Positions 33,072 to 46,200 of a DNA stretch of 64,000 bases are shown here, in pieces; positions within the stretch are counted from its first letter, which is position 1, and the number at the start of each line of letters is the position of its first letter. The notes beneath the pieces are model-generated. The model made no database searches. It saw nothing but the letters and a program-made list of their open reading frames with translations, and was not told the DNA's origin. Made by a program: the position numbers and the translations under genes. Origin of the DNA: Jaapia argillacea MUCL 33604 (lineage: Eukaryota > Basidiomycota > Agaricomycetes > Jaapiales > Jaapiaceae). The stretch covers positions 760,894-824,893 of the forward strand of contig KL197713.1 in NCBI GenBank assembly GCA_000697665.1, given 5' to 3'.

Positions 33072-36000
33072 TTACAAGAAATACATTGTATTCTTCATAT
33101 TTTCAGCCACCTTGTTGAATTTACTTTGGAAGAATTGCAGGTCAAAGCCTCCTTGAGAGTTGACGGATCCTTCTTCCCAGTATTGCATTTCAGGTGGGAA
33201 GTGGAGCTTTGCCCTTCGGCATACCAGCTACATAGCATGAGTCAATTGTATTCAGAGGTGATTGATTGGCCGAACCACTCACGTCGGCATCTGAGGGAAT
33301 AAGTCAGAACCACAGATACGAAGCACGGATACAGGTACTCACAATATACTGGGGCGGGGATGGAGACGGAACGGGTCGCACGAGCATAGTTGTAACAGAG
33401 TAAATAAGACAAGGATTGAAGGCTGAACAAGTGTGCATCAGTGTTCATCTCGCATGTCACAAGTGCAAACGACAGACAAATCAATGCTGAAGTTATTCTC
33501 GTCTTTGACAACGACATAGTGGCTGGGACGAGATGCTGTATAACTGAGGTCAGGGCGGTGCTGATCGCACCTTACGAAATGTACGCACTTCCACCCGGTA
33601 AACTTGATTGACTCTGGACATAGAAATCCATATCACTTGGATGGGTAATGCGATCGTCGACAACCAACCCAGCCAAACAATTGCCATTCTGTTCGACGCT
33701 ATTGGGTTGGGGGAAAAAGCGGACATGATGTCGTTTGCCGACGACAATGTAAGTAAGTCTGGGACGCTCCTCAAGACGTTTTGTATTGAGTACCTCTATA
33801 AAACCAGGGTGGTCAAAAGGTGCAGAGAACGAGAAACCAGCGATTGGGACCTTCGATAGCTCTGATCTCGTTCCCTATGCCGTCCTGTTCATATTGATAT
33901 TCTCCCTCTGAAACCCCGTCTCGGTAGATGATGAGTCTCATGGGGACAATTTTGATTCCTGCCTCTTTATTGGAGTTTGCCTCTTCGAAACATGTCAGGG
34001 CTCGCTGACATAAAGTTAGCTCATGTGTAGAACTAGTTCACATGTATATCTTACCTCGAGCATTGTACCAATATTAGCAATGACTTCTTCTCGAGGACGC
34101 TGGACAGACATCGATGCAACATACTTCGTAGCATTATTGTCATACGAAGACACCATAGAAGCAATCGATGGACGAGCCGGGGTGTCAGGATGAGTAACAT
34201 CAGCTCCTGTCAACCAGATTGAGGTATCGTTGCGGGTGAAAGAGGCATCACGTACCTATAATCATACTCGGTATCCTTTGGAACTCTCTCAAATGCAAAT
34301 CGTCGGCTTGAAGATTGACGCCTCCCAATTTTACGTTGATCCTGCCGACTCGCGTTCAAGATACCGTAGAGCAAGAGGAATAAGATACTCACTTGAGACA
34401 CAGGTTCCTCCAATACTGGTCGTTGTACCTCTTCCTTGGGATTACTCGCTAATAAAGATGAATTCATACAAGAAAGCACTAAATGGTGGGAACGATGTAC
34501 CATGCATTGGGTTACGACACCCTTCTGAATGTCTCCGAATCTCTTTACTCGGATATATATATCGAGGGCATTCTTGGGTAAGATAGCGAGGGTGAGCTGT
34601 GCTCGGCACTGGCCAGCGATGTGCTTGATACTCTGTCCCGACAGATTCCGTTAGTTGGCATCGGGACAAAAGGAAGCGAATTACCCCTTCAACGTCTTGA
34701 TTACCCACGCCAATCACAATTTTTGGGTCAGGACGAACTGGAGAGGATGAGTACGTGGCTGAGAGCAGAGATCGCACAAAACTGACCCATTCCTAGCGAA
34801 TAAATTAATATAGAGTCAATCCAGCAAAAGAAACCTCTTACCAAGACTCCGCATGACATTTACAAGCTCATTTGCCCAACCTCGCACAGTATCCTCACGT
34901 TCATGGCTCCAGTCTATCACTGCGAGAGGACCCAGGAACGGTTTCGGTATGAGAAATTCGTGGCCAGTCATATTCCAGACACCAGGGTTTCTTTGAGAAG
35001 CCTATTCGAATGCACTATCAGGGGTGAATCAGATATGATAGACTTGCAGTTACATTGAAAACTGATGGGCCACCCGGACCTGGACCTGCAGCCTTGCCAA
35101 GGATAATCCGAGGAGCGGGCAATATTCGTGCCTTCACGTCGAGCATTGATGGGGAAACAGATACGCCGTAGCTCCTCAGATAGTCAGACCTGCCATACTC
35201 GAGAGACTTTGGGGAACGTCACTATTTTCATCTGTCCATATCGCCAGGAAATAGTACGTACATCCCAACCTTCCATGATCATCCGGGCGCGTATAGCAGG
35301 GGGATGTTTCGAGAATTTGATCATATCGTCCTTTACCTGCTGAGGAGGCTGTTTCTTGAACATTTGACCAGGAGCAGCGTGACAGACACTCAATGGAAAT
35401 ATTGCCGTGGAGCCTATCTTCACTCCAATCATATCAGGATTGATATTCTCCCGATGGGCTTTACGGAAATGTTGCTGAGTAGAGTTACCATGAGTGACCA
35501 TCAGATATGCTCATACTATCACGCACCTCGACAGTGAGTTTCTGGTCTCCTTTCTCGAATACTACACGCCCAGCGTGTTTGACTACGTCTTGGATACGGT
35601 AGCTTCGTCGATTGGGTTTGACCTTGATGACGACGAATATCCCTTTCAAAAAGTGTCGAATTTTCTGGAATTCCTGATCGGTCAGATTACAAAGTCTCGA
35701 AGGGTTCGCGAGGCCAAGGTATTCCAAGCATAGCTGTGTCAGGGGGATTTCACGTATCCTAGAAAGCAGTCAGTCCCATTGAAGAATACGACGAAGCGAA
35801 TTCGTACATGAGTCCAGTCGCAATGTCGACATTGATGATGATTCCACCCAGGCTGGGCCGGACGGATCTACAGTTCTCGTTCTCAGCGGGAGCTGACGGC
35901 TACAGGGAAGTAAACCATACTGAAAATAACCCCGACGCAATTCAAACGCAGTTGAAACACTCTTGTTGGCTTCGACAAAAAATGACCGTGCGTTGTGAGG

Positions 36001-36852
36001 TTTGTTCCTGTCAACGAGAGGTCAACACTTGCGACATATCCGAGCCTCCGTGAATTGTACCTACTTCATAGGCTGAGCTCTAACAAGGACATTCAGTGCG
36101 CCAATCGCGGTTAATGCTTCAGGACGAGGAGCACCGCTGCCCTGGAGAAGTCCTTGGAGCTCACTGACAGAGTATCTGAATACCAACGAGTGTATTAATG
36201 GAAAAGGGTATACCTGAGGGTCACAGTCGCAGCCCAGTTGATGATAACAATAGCTTGGGCTGGTGGCCTCCCATCTCGCCGGGGTCTCAATTGATCTTCG
36301 TCGCCCTCAGTCCACGGCACCAAAAACTAGGCGAATGAGAGATGATACTTGTCGACAACTCAGATAACGGACTAACTTGCTCAATGTTCCCGCCGCCGTG
36401 GAGTTCAAGCTTGTGCTTTGACCTGCGAAGATCCTCAGCACCGTTTATCTACGGCGACCCAAATAGAGACTTACCACAGATTCTTCTTTCCATCGAATGG
36501 TACTCGGGGTTGAAAGATGTCGGGTCTCATTCGAGATTGAAGACGGTCCATAATTTCCATGCCCTTGCGCTGCGATATAACAGAATCCTCGTTCGGCCTC
36601 CTGGGTTCTTTCTCCTTGATAACTTCACCATCCACCATGAGGATAGCAATAGTGATTGAGCTGGAGCACATTCTTACCAACTAAGAGAGTCACATTCAAC
36701 AGAGTCGCATGAGCCATAAACTACGTCGAGGGGAAACCGGAACGCGCACCATCATAATGGTGAAGGACCTTGGGAGCATCCCAGGAAACTTTGAACGCAT
36801 TGACGTTGACTTGGACAGCGGTGCCTATCCTGCCATGTCTGGGCTTGTCCAT
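33072..36852 (-). CDS. ago: Argonaute (RNA-silencing effector)
   Basis: Small-RNA-guided nuclease of RNA interference. The start at 36852 gives MDKPRHGRIGTAVQVNVNAF, the first strand of the N domain. Then come EVIKEKEPRRPNEDSVISQR and IFQPRVPFDGKKNLW. The PAZ/L2 part has EFQKIRHFLKGIFVVIKVKP and YFRKAHRENINPDMIGVKIG joined to FPLSVCHAAPGQMFKK. The PIWI domain has KIVIGVG, then, spliced across three introns, TQCM-RVIPRKRYNDQYWRN, INVKLGGVNLQADDL and MIIGADVTHPDTPARPSIAS. IIYRDGVSEGEYQYE and SRPSHYVVVKDENNFSI follow. Thus the catalytic Asp (DVTHP), Asp (YRDG) and His (SHY) are all present. The C-terminus ends ENMKNTMYFL at 33072. There are about 20 introns. The exon or exons just after the first (36630-36750) remain unsure. 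Intact slicer residues suggest an active enzyme. Confidence 0.9.
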
Positions 36853-37214
36853 ACTTAGTCGCAGATAATGTGTGGGGGTCCGAGTTGAAGCTGGTTGATG
36901 CTAGTTGGTGGCGAGTGGCCTGATCAAGGTTCAGATCCCGCCTCGCGTTAAATAGACACGTGACCGACCGACCAGGGCACGTGTCAATGTTCCTTTCATT
37001 GAGTGGTCATAAAGGTACTGAGGCTACATCAAATTACGATGTAAAAGTTGTCAAGTGTACATGGGAACGCTCGCTGCACGACTAGATCAAGCACCCCTTT
37101 CAACGTTCAAATATTTGCTGGTCACCCTGGCGGCACCTATGACTCGACCACTAGATGCTCCCAAGAAAAAATCTAGAACATGAAAAGTGCAGTCAATTAC
37201 ACATAAAAGACTAC
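36853..37214. promoter_or_regulatory. Argonaute upstream region
   Basis: About 360 bases between the Argonaute ATG and the end of the glutamyl-tRNA synthetase gene, both minus strand. It holds an inverted pair of E-boxes (separate entry). Confidence 0.5.
36955..36985. promoter_or_regulatory. Inverted pair of CACGTG E-boxes
   Basis: GACACGTG (36955-36962) and CACGTGTC (36978-36985) are perfect inverted copies 15 bases apart, about 105-130 bases before the Argonaute ATG. CACGTG is the core site of bHLH factors (Pho4, Cbf1 and SREBP-like types in fungi). Inference only. Confidence 0.5.
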
Positions 37215-40104
37215 CTAACCGTATATATTTCGCACATCGTACATTTTCGTCTCCCCTTTTTGAATCGCATCATCACTGTATATCTTTTTAACCTCATACA
37301 TTCCAGTCCTCTCTGCCGAGGGACTCACCGGAACGCCCTGGACCTCGTTTTGAAGTGAAGAAGACGGAGGGGGGCCTCCACCAACGGTCGCCTCCCCCGA
37401 TTTAGCCCCCTTTTTCTTGGAGCCTGCGCTGGGGGTGGTCGTCGTGTCCGATGCTGGTGTCGCAACACCAGAAGCAGCAACGCTCTTGCTGGCCAGATTC
37501 GCAGCCTTCCCGTCGGGTATCCGAATGAATTCCATCCTGGTCCCCTCCCCTCCCGTGTTTGGATAAACACCATCCAAGATGAAGTATCCCTTTCTCTCAA
37601 ACTGCATAATGTCTCCCTTCTTCAGGTCAACCACATTCGGGTCGGCCAGAGCCTCCTCTTTGAACTCCGTAACTGGAGTGACGAAATCCTTCACATCGTC
37701 TTCCTCCTCGAGCTTCTTCTTGGTGATGAGATAATCGTAGTCCAAGAGAGTTACTGGGATCAGAGAAGGTGATGGGTAGGGTAACCAATGGATCTTCTTC
37801 GAAGTTTTGCGGAAATCTCCTTGGAGGTTGAGAGTCAACTCGATGGCAGTGACCTCTCCGGATGGCGTAATCGTCTTGGATTGGACGATGGCGTTACCCC
37901 AGTCCATGAGTGTGATCTACAACACTTTCAGTAGAGTTCAAGTATGAGGTAGCTCGACCAACCTCTTCGTTATCATCGAAGGACAGAGCGTCTTCCTGCT
38001 CGATGAGGATCTGAGGAGTGTATGTAGTTTTCTTTTCGCCAATGTCCGGATTCTTTTTATGTTTGGGCAGCATCTTCACCTCAGGAGTTGAGGGAGCTCC
38101 CTTCAGCGTCACCAAAACCCTAATCAAATGAAACCATTGACCCGCCGTTTTCGATCGCTGAACGCCCCAACTTACTTTTTGTCCTGCAATACGGCCCAGA
38201 ACCTTGGAGCGACAGGGTCAATAACCTTCTTGTTGATTGCCCAGATAGAATCCCATTCCAAGGAGACGATGGCTTGGGAGGGTCCTTGAGCAAGCATGAA
38301 TTGGCGGAGAGCCTCCACCGTCAAACCGCGTCTGCGGATACCTGGATAAACCAAGATCAGGAACCCTCGCAAGAATGGGCGTCAGCAGAGCGACAAGCAA
38401 TAAACATACCGCGAACGGTGGGGAACCTCGGGTCATCCCATCCCTTCACGAGTCCCTCATTCACGAACCAATGTAACTTTCGCTTCGAAAGCAGGGTATA
38501 AATGAAGTTTAGTCGACTGGAAATGCCATTACGATATGCCGGACACATCGATCTAGAAGATATGTGTACGAACCTGAAGTCCCAGATTTTCACAGGTCTT
38601 AACCCAAGAGCCTCAATCATCCAATTATATTGCGGGTTGCGATCCCGATACTCGTTGGTACGCAAGGCATGCGTGACCCCCTCGAGGGAATCGACGACAG
38701 GACAGGCGAAGTCATAAGTAGGATAAATCTTCCACTTGTCTCTAACAAAATTAAGATTTGCATCTGGTTAGCTGCCGTCCAGAAGCATTTTGTCATGACG
38801 GAAATCTTACCCGGTGCGATGATGAGGAAGGACGTTACACCGGTAAATCACAGGATCTCGAAGAGCCTTGTTCGGGTCGTCGACACTGAGTTTGGCGCGA
38901 ATGCACCACCGAAGACCGTCTTCGGTGCCTGCCTTCATCTCCGCAAAGTGCTTCAAGTTCTCCTCCACAGAAGCATCCCGCCGCTGAGACGCGATCCCAT
39001 CCATACGTTCCTTTCGCATCTAAGAAAGTAGAGTCAAACATGACTTCGGTGAATTATTATAATTCTATGTGGTGGCACACCTGCTCTTGAACCGTATCGT
39101 CTGCATAGGCTTTACCAAGCTCGATCATCTTGATGCAGAGGTCGTATAATTGGTCGAAGTAATCCGAGGTATGGCTTAGGCCATCCCCCTGAACATCAAG
39201 CAGAGCCAAGTCTTCCAGGATAGACTCCTCGAATTCGGTCTACGAGGGCCACTTAAGCAATACTGCAAAGATACGAAACGCGGAAACTGACTTTCTCCTT
39301 CGACGGGTTCGTATCGTCAAACCTGATCAGCATCTTCCCTTTGTACATCTTTGCGAAATACTGATTGAGTAAAACGGCCTTGGCATGTCCGATATGCAAA
39401 TAACCACTAGGCTCCGGAGGGAACCTGGTGACGACCTCGCCTTCTTTCGCACCTTGCAATCCTAGTGCGAAAGAAGCAGCTGTCCGATTGTTCCGGGCTT
39501 TGCTGGCTTTGGCTGAAGCGATGAGGGCATATACTGATTGAGTTGATTCGAGGGTATCAATATAGGTGAACCAGCGGTTTAGGTGAGGATGTTTGTTGTT
39601 TTTGAGGAGGCCGATGATCTTTATGGATCCTAAAATTCCATCAGTCGAGCAAGACGAATGTGGACGGGGAGATTGTCACCTTTCAGAGCACCCCATAGCA
39701 CCCAGTCAGCTGCTGTGATGTCGTGACCGACGAGGAAAGTGCGAAAAGCGAGATAATCATCCAAAGAGTCAAGGGCGGTGATGATCTCAGGGATTGAGGC
39801 CACTTTCGGGAGTGATTTTGCCAGAGCGAAATACGCTGGGGTCTGTCGGACGACTGTTTAGATATCGAAAACCACTGCCGAAATTGCATCAGACCTTTGT
39901 AGCCTCGTCGGCCAGGCCCCCAGCTTTGGAGATCGCCAGTACGATTTCTTCGTCCCCTGTGATCGTGGACCCTTTCAAGTCCAACGAGGGAGAGGAGACA
40001 GAGTCATCGAAGACGATCTCTGCTTGCTGGGTGTATGCGGCGATAGCGACTGTGGCATACGGAAACGGAGACGCTTTGGGGGAGACGGTCAATAGGCCAG
40101 CCAT
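37215..40104 (-). CDS. Cytosolic glutamyl-tRNA synthetase
   Basis: Class I aminoacyl-tRNA synthetase that charges tRNA-Glu. The start at 40104 gives [24 protein letters not shown]-like N-terminal domain follows ([20 protein letters not shown]), used in other eukaryotes for complex formation with Arc1-type partners. The catalytic domain has [20 protein letters not shown] with the HIGH signature, then [43 protein letters not shown] and the KMSKS-equivalent in [24 protein letters not shown] and [15 protein letters not shown] lead to the beta-barrel anticodon-binding domain. The C-terminal part (from about 37915 down) ends with a Ser/Thr/Lys linker and [20 protein letters not shown] at 37215. It shares a divergent promoter with the isopropylmalate synthase gene. 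Confidence 0.95.
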
Positions 40105-40421
40105 TGTGGATGGATGAAAGGCTTCACGCCGCCTAGTCACTCGTCGAAATACTGTAAGTAATGTTTTCGAAGTCGAGTCAAGGTCAAAGGAGATCTCTTG
40201 ATCTACGCCACGCGACGACTGACACATCTGGATTGGTCCATTGCATCACCGCTTCCTGCCCTTCCTCAAATGGTCCTCAAAACTTTTCGCCCTCCTCAAG
40301 GCTCGAGTCATTTTCTTCCCCATAGTAGTCGCCCATCAACTTTCCATATTTATTGGAACTCTCCCTGAATTTTCACGGACACCAATATCTTGTACCATCG
40401 ATTCCTCTTCTACGACCCATC
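40105..40421. promoter_or_regulatory. Divergent promoter, GluRS (-) / isopropylmalate synthase (+)
   Basis: About 320 bases between starts. Two genes of amino-acid metabolism face away from each other, so shared amino-acid control is conceivable, but I did not see a clear TGACTC (Gcn4/CPC1) site in forward form. Position 40134-40140 reads TAGTCAC, close to but not the consensus. Confidence 0.4.
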
Positions 40422-42995
40422 ATGCCCATGCTGTGCGCCGTTTCCATCATCTTCCCTCTCTCACCCCCCTTCTGACACCCTGACAGATCCGATCCCTCAA
40501 TAAAGTACAAGCCATACACACCTTTGGAGTTGAAGGAGCGTCAATGGCCTTCGAAGGTCAACCGAACACCACCCATTTGGCTCTCCACCGATCTTCGAGA
40601 TGGAAACCAGGCCCTCGCGAACCCAATGACGATCGAGCAAAAGACGCTGTTCTTCAAGACGATCGTCAAGTGTGGTTACAAGGAAATCGAGGTCGCATAT
40701 CCTGCCGCCAGTGACACGGACTTTGGATTTGTGAGGATGTTGATCGAGGAGAAGTTGGTGCCCGACGATGTTTGGCTCCAGGTTAGTTTGATCACCGTTT
40801 TCTGCGTTTGGAAATGAGCGTTGAACGTATATTGAGCATAGGTCCTCACTCCTGCAAGGGAGGACTTGATCAAGCGAACCGTCGAGTCAGTTGCAGGATG
40901 CAAGAAAGCCATCATCCACATGTACAATGCGACTTCATGTCTCTTCCGTGAAGTCGTCTTCCGAAACTCAAAAGAGGAGACCCTCGCTCTTGCTGTCAAA
41001 CACACAAAAATTATCCGCCAATTAACAGAAGAATGTACGGCGAAGTATGGGACGGTATTCAAGTACGAATATAGCCCAGAGACTTTCACGCAAACGGAAC
41101 CGGACTTCGCGATAGAAGTTTGCGAGGCTGTAAAGAAGGCGTGGGGTAAGGCAGGGACAGGCGAGGATCGAATTATCTTCAACTTGCCCGCCACTGTCGA
41201 GATCGGACCTCCCAATCATTATGCGGACCTGGTCAGTCAGTCCCTCGTGTTGATAATAAATCTCCTCGCTGATCCAAATTTTCAGATCGAGAACTTCTGC
41301 AGAAAGATCAGCGAACGTGAAAAGATTATTATCAGTCTCCACCCTCACAACGATCGTGGTACCAGCATCGCAGCCGCCGAACTCGGTATCTTAGCCGGGG
41401 CAGATCGAGTCGAAGGATGCTTGTTCGGGAATGGCGAACGTACGGGCAACGTCGACCTCGTCAACCTCGCTTTGAACCTTTACACCCAAGGCATCCACCC
41501 TCACGTCGATTTTAGCGACATCCAAGCCATCATTGAGATCGTCACTCAATGCAATGATCTACCTGTTCATCCGCGGCATCCTTACGCGGGTGAACTGGTA
41601 TTCACAGCTTTCTCGGGAAGTCATCAGGATGCGGTCAAGAAGGGCTTCGAGGTTCAGAAGGCGAGACACGAGGTGGCGAGGAGCAAAGGAGAGAACCAGT
41701 ATTGGCATATGCCTTACCTTCCCATCGACCCGGCCGACCTTGGGTGCGATTACGATGCCGTCATCCGCGTCAACTCTCAGTCTGGTAAAGGAGGTATCGC
41801 ATACCTCGTCAAACAAAACTTGGGGCTCGACCTTCCCAGAAAGATGCAGATCGCTTTCTACTCTGTTATCCAGACGATTGCGGATCGGGAGGCAAGGGAG
41901 ATGACTGTGGATGATATCACCACTGCATTCCGCAAGACCTATCATTTTGGTGGGCCAAACTACCAAGGGAGGCTTGTGTTGCGATCGTTCAAGATATCTT
42001 CGGATCCTGCGGCGGAGTTGAAGGACGAGGAGGCACAGGATGAGAGGAGGAGGTTTGATGGAACTGTATCTGTTGACGGAGTCTTCAGAGTTATCAAGGG
42101 AGAAGGAAACGGTCCCCTTTCCGCGTTGCTTGATGCTCTGCACACCTACCTTGATATCGACTTGTCCATCCGCGAGTACTCGGAACATACCCTCTCGGAT
42201 GGCAAAGATGCCAAGGCAGCGTCGTACGTGGAAGTCTACACCCCAGGCGAAAACAAGAAGACTTCGTGGTGGGGAGTCGGTGTGGACCCTGATATCGCCG
42301 CATCTGGTCTGCGTGCCCTCCTTAGCGCGGTGAATAGCGCGATCGGTGACAAGCCTCTACCCGAACTCAAGCTCAGCGTTGGATTGAATGCCCAATCCGA
42401 TCAAGCCGACATCGCGTCCGTCATTCTGAATACTCTGCAGCTCGAGTTACCTCGCAGATTACAGTCGTCGTTCTTCGAGGTGGTTCAACGCGCCGTCCGC
42501 GATTCGCCTGCAAGCACGAAAGAGATCTCATACGATGCTCTCACGAAACTCTTCAAGGACACGTACAAATATGAGCTACCAGCCGAAGCCATGCGTTGTA
42601 GTCTCAAGTCGTTCAAGATGGAGTATCTCGGCGACGGAACTGACAGTCGTCGTCAAATCAACGGTGAACTCATCGTTGATTCCCGATCTCGCAAGATCAC
42701 AGGAGAAGGCAACGGGCCTCTTTCTGCCATGCTCGCGGCCCTTCATTCACAGTTCGATGGTACTTTGTCCATTCGAGAATACTCAGAGCATTCGATCGGC
42801 GAGGGTACTGAAGTGTTGGCTGCTTCATATGTGGAGTTGGTGTACACGATTGATGAGGGAGGGAAACAGAAAAAGACGAGTGCGTGGGGTGTTGCATCCG
42901 ACGCGGATATCACAGCAAGTGGTTTGAAGGCAGTCTTATGTGCAGTCTGTAGTGTTGAGGGCGTAAAGGCGAAGACTATTGCGAATGGTCGTTAG
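40422..42995 (+). CDS. leu4: 2-isopropylmalate synthase with two tandem regulatory domains
   Basis: First committed enzyme of leucine synthesis (acetyl-CoA plus 2-ketoisovalerate). Exons read 40422-40432 (11 bases), 40487-40781, 40842-41231 and 41286-42995, giving 801 residues. The micro-exon yields MPML joined to [15 protein letters not shown]. The catalytic TIM barrel has [17 protein letters not shown] (metal-binding RDGNQ), [14 protein letters not shown] and [15 protein letters not shown]. From about residue 413 the protein has a linker ([15 protein letters not shown]) and a LeuA allosteric domain ([30 protein letters not shown]). From about 617 it has a second linker ([15 protein letters not shown]) and a second allosteric domain ([30 protein letters not shown]) to the end. 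Yeast Leu4 has 619 residues and one such domain. No mitochondrial presequence is obvious. Confidence 0.95.
41826..42995 (+). repeat. Tandem duplication of linker plus LeuA regulatory domain inside leu4
   Basis: Unit 1 covers about 41826-42340 (residues 413-584) and unit 2 about 42438-42995 (617-801). Both have the order L-P-R-(K/R)-x-Q-x-(A/S)-F, a K-x-F/TY helix, L-(R/K)-[26 protein letters not shown], the block TS-WGV-x-x-D-x-DI-ASGL-A-L-AV. The copies have diverged clearly at the protein level, so the event is old. Confidence 0.85.
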
Positions 42996-43278
42996 GCGTC
43001 TTACGAAGTATCTTTGCTCTGTTGTATAACTTGTATTAACTACCAAAAATCCATTGAATATCTGCTTGCCTGTGGAGCCTTGTGTCTTAGTTCACAGAAG
43101 AGCTCAGGACGGCATTTGGGTGATATCGAAAGTCATGTGCGAATGCTTGCGCGTCTCGGTTACGTGACTTGGCGCGAATTGCTATCAGCACAGACAACCC
43201 CTCTTCAGCGAGCTCAGCACCTACACCGCCCTATCGCTCCGGTAGCGGGGAAGCTGTAAAGCTCTGACTCGCCACGCC

Positions 43279-46200
43279 ATGGCGTCTCCGAAACAACAAC
43301 GCTTGAGCTCTCGACCGCTATCTGCTTCACGTTCCTTCCAGGCTTCGCATTCGGTCCTTGGGGGTGTTTCAAGCTCACGACCGTTCCTCAACATGCTGAA
43401 CCCCATGGGCCGAGCTCATCAGGGGTACATTCAAGCTAATCAATCTGTTCTGGAGGAAGAGAACGAAACCGAACGGGACGACGACGACCTGGAGGAGGGT
43501 CGTGCGATACGGGGTGCTCACAAGCCTGGACGGGTGACATGGAAACCTGACTCCTCCGAGCTGAGTACTCTGCGGCCGAATATTCGACAGGACGATAAGA
43601 TACACGAGGGAGAGGATTCAGATGATGAAGTTCCGCAAAGTTTTATGATCGAGGCAGCCTCGCCTTCAGCACGCACACACTCGTCTCGACTTGCCAAAGG
43701 AAAGGCCAGGGATACTGGGAGGCAACCTTTGTCTTCATTTCCACCGCAACGAACCTCTTCGACGACTCCTCCCTCCAGGAACGACTCCAGTGATGTTCCA
43801 CCGACCCTATCAATTCCCCCACGGCCGTCAGAATCGACACCAGAAGATACCTATGAACCCCAATACTCGCCCTCCTCACAACAGCCCAAACAGATGCGTG
43901 GTTTAGATGCATACGAACGTGCACTTTGGAATTGGGTTAATGTCTACAACCTAGACGCCTTTCTGCAAGAGGTGTACTATTACTATGAAGGGAAGGGGAT
44001 ATACTGTATCGCATTGGCGCGTGGATTGAACCTTTTGTTTGTAATATCCCCTAATTTATATTTGATGCGGTGACTGATATCGTGGCGTAGAACAGTGGGG
44101 TTCGTCATCGCATTTTCGACATTTTTGCTGGGTTGTGTAGACTACTCTGGCATCAAATCCCAGGGTACGACCAGACTGTCAGACGTCGTGGTGGAGCACT
44201 GTGTGTCGAGGTGCGGTCTGTCCAAGCCTTTGTCCTCGTAGTTTCTCATGCCTCGCTCAGATTCTCTGGCTTCACATTACTCTTCTTCATCCTATTCTCC
44301 GCCTTCTACATGTGGCAGATTGCCTCATTCATTTTGGACATCATGCGACTGGTTGATATGTTCAACTTTTACACTCACCTACTGCGAATCCCAGACGTTC
44401 GTATTCTCCCGTATACATTTCTTCTCCCTCTGACATCGCCCCCACTTACCATAGGAAGACATCCAGACAATTTCCTGGCCCGAAATCGTCCGTCGTATTG
44501 GCGCGATCCGCGAGGAGAACCCCCTCACCGCCATCTCTTCCAAGTCGTCTCCTCAGACTGCAGCCAAGCTGGATGCGCATACGATCGCCAACCGGATCCT
44601 GCGTCAGGAAAACTATCTTATCGCTCTCTTCAATAAGGAATTGTTAGATCTCCGGGTGCCATTACCCCATGCATTCAAACGGTTTGTCACTCCAGAAGAA
44701 GGCAAAGGAAGAACATTGAGCAGGGCGCTGGAGTGGAACTTGAGATTTTGTTTGATGGAATACTTGTTCGATACGAGTGGTAAAGTCAGGAAGGTCTTCT
44801 TGAAGAGTAAGAATAGGGAGGTGCTCATCGAAGGGTAGGTGTTCTATTATTGACGTTGCACCAAAGGCCTCTATACTAACCGTGTCACAGTTTACGAAGA
44901 CGACTCATCTTCATGGGTATTCTGAACGCAATCTTTGCTCCATTCATCGTCCTTTACATGCTCATGTACTCGTTCTTCCGATATTTCGAGGTACGCCCCG
45001 CAGCTTTCGGTTTGTCGTCAATTCTTGACCTTTGCTCTGTTGTAGGAGTACCACAAGAATCCTTCGTCCATCGGCAGTCGACGGTACACACCGTTTGCGG
45101 AGTGGAAGTTTCGGGAGTTCAATGAACTACCCCATGTATTCCATCGGAGATTGGATGAGTCATACCCAATTGCAAGCATGTATATCGGGCAGTTCCCCAA
45201 CGAGAAGATGGCGCTTATCATGCGGTAAGCTTCCCATCTTAACGTATTTGGCTGTAGCTCTCATTTGATCACCACCTTCTAGTTTTGTTGCTTTTGTTGC
45301 TGGATCGTTTGCCGCGGTTCTTCTCCTGGCGTCCGTCATTGACCCTGATCTTTTCCTCCATTTCGAAGTCACCCCTCATCGGACTGTCTTGTTTTACCTG
45401 ACGGTCTTCGGTTCCGTGCTAGCAGTTGCTCGAGGCATGATTCCGGATGAAAATACAGTTTTCGACCCGGATGCCCTAATGGAGGAAGTCGTTCAATATA
45501 CCCATTATATGCCCGATGGTTGGAAAGGATTCCTACACTCGAAAAAGGTCCACCAAGAATTCGGCGAGCTGTTCACGCTGAAGATAATGATCTTCGCGAA
45601 GGAGATATTATCAGTCGTCCTAACGCCTTGGATTCTTTGGTTCTCGCTTCCGGAGTGTGCACCCGAGATTGTCGACTTCTTCCGAACGTTTACGATTCAC
45701 GTGGATGGGATCGGATACATCTGCAGCTTTGCCCAGTTCAACTTTGAGAAGCATGGAAATGCCAAGGTCTGTATTTCTCTCTTGTCTGAAATTGTCGAAT
45801 TAACCGCAGTTATAGTTTGGAGCGCCTGCCAAGGTCGATGATGAGCGATTGATGTCCAGGGACGGAAAGATGGAAAAGAGCTTCTTGAGTTTCAAGGTGG
45901 GTTATGCCCTTCATTGCCCTTCCCTACCCTTGCTCATTACATTTGATAGGCTGCTCATCCCGCTTGGAATCCCAGCGATCCCTCAGGTTCACTGTATCTG
46001 AGTCGGATGGCTAATTATCGAGCGACCCACTCTGGTTTACTTGCTCGACGACGACATCCAGCAGAGTTCGAACAACAACCAGAATCTCCCTTGGCAGGCA
46101 CCATTTTACGCGATACGAAGGTTGATTTAGCAGCAAGAGCTCAAGAGTACGATAGGGCTCTGTTGCAGAGCCAAGCTCTTGCCCGTCAGCGCCATGGTGC

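Noticed and set aside
36915-36956. Possible tRNA or RNA polymerase III B box (GGTTCAGATCCC)
   Set aside because: The supposed T stem does not pair and no acceptor stem or anticodon arm of correct length can be drawn; only a short GGCGAG/CTCGC pairing exists.
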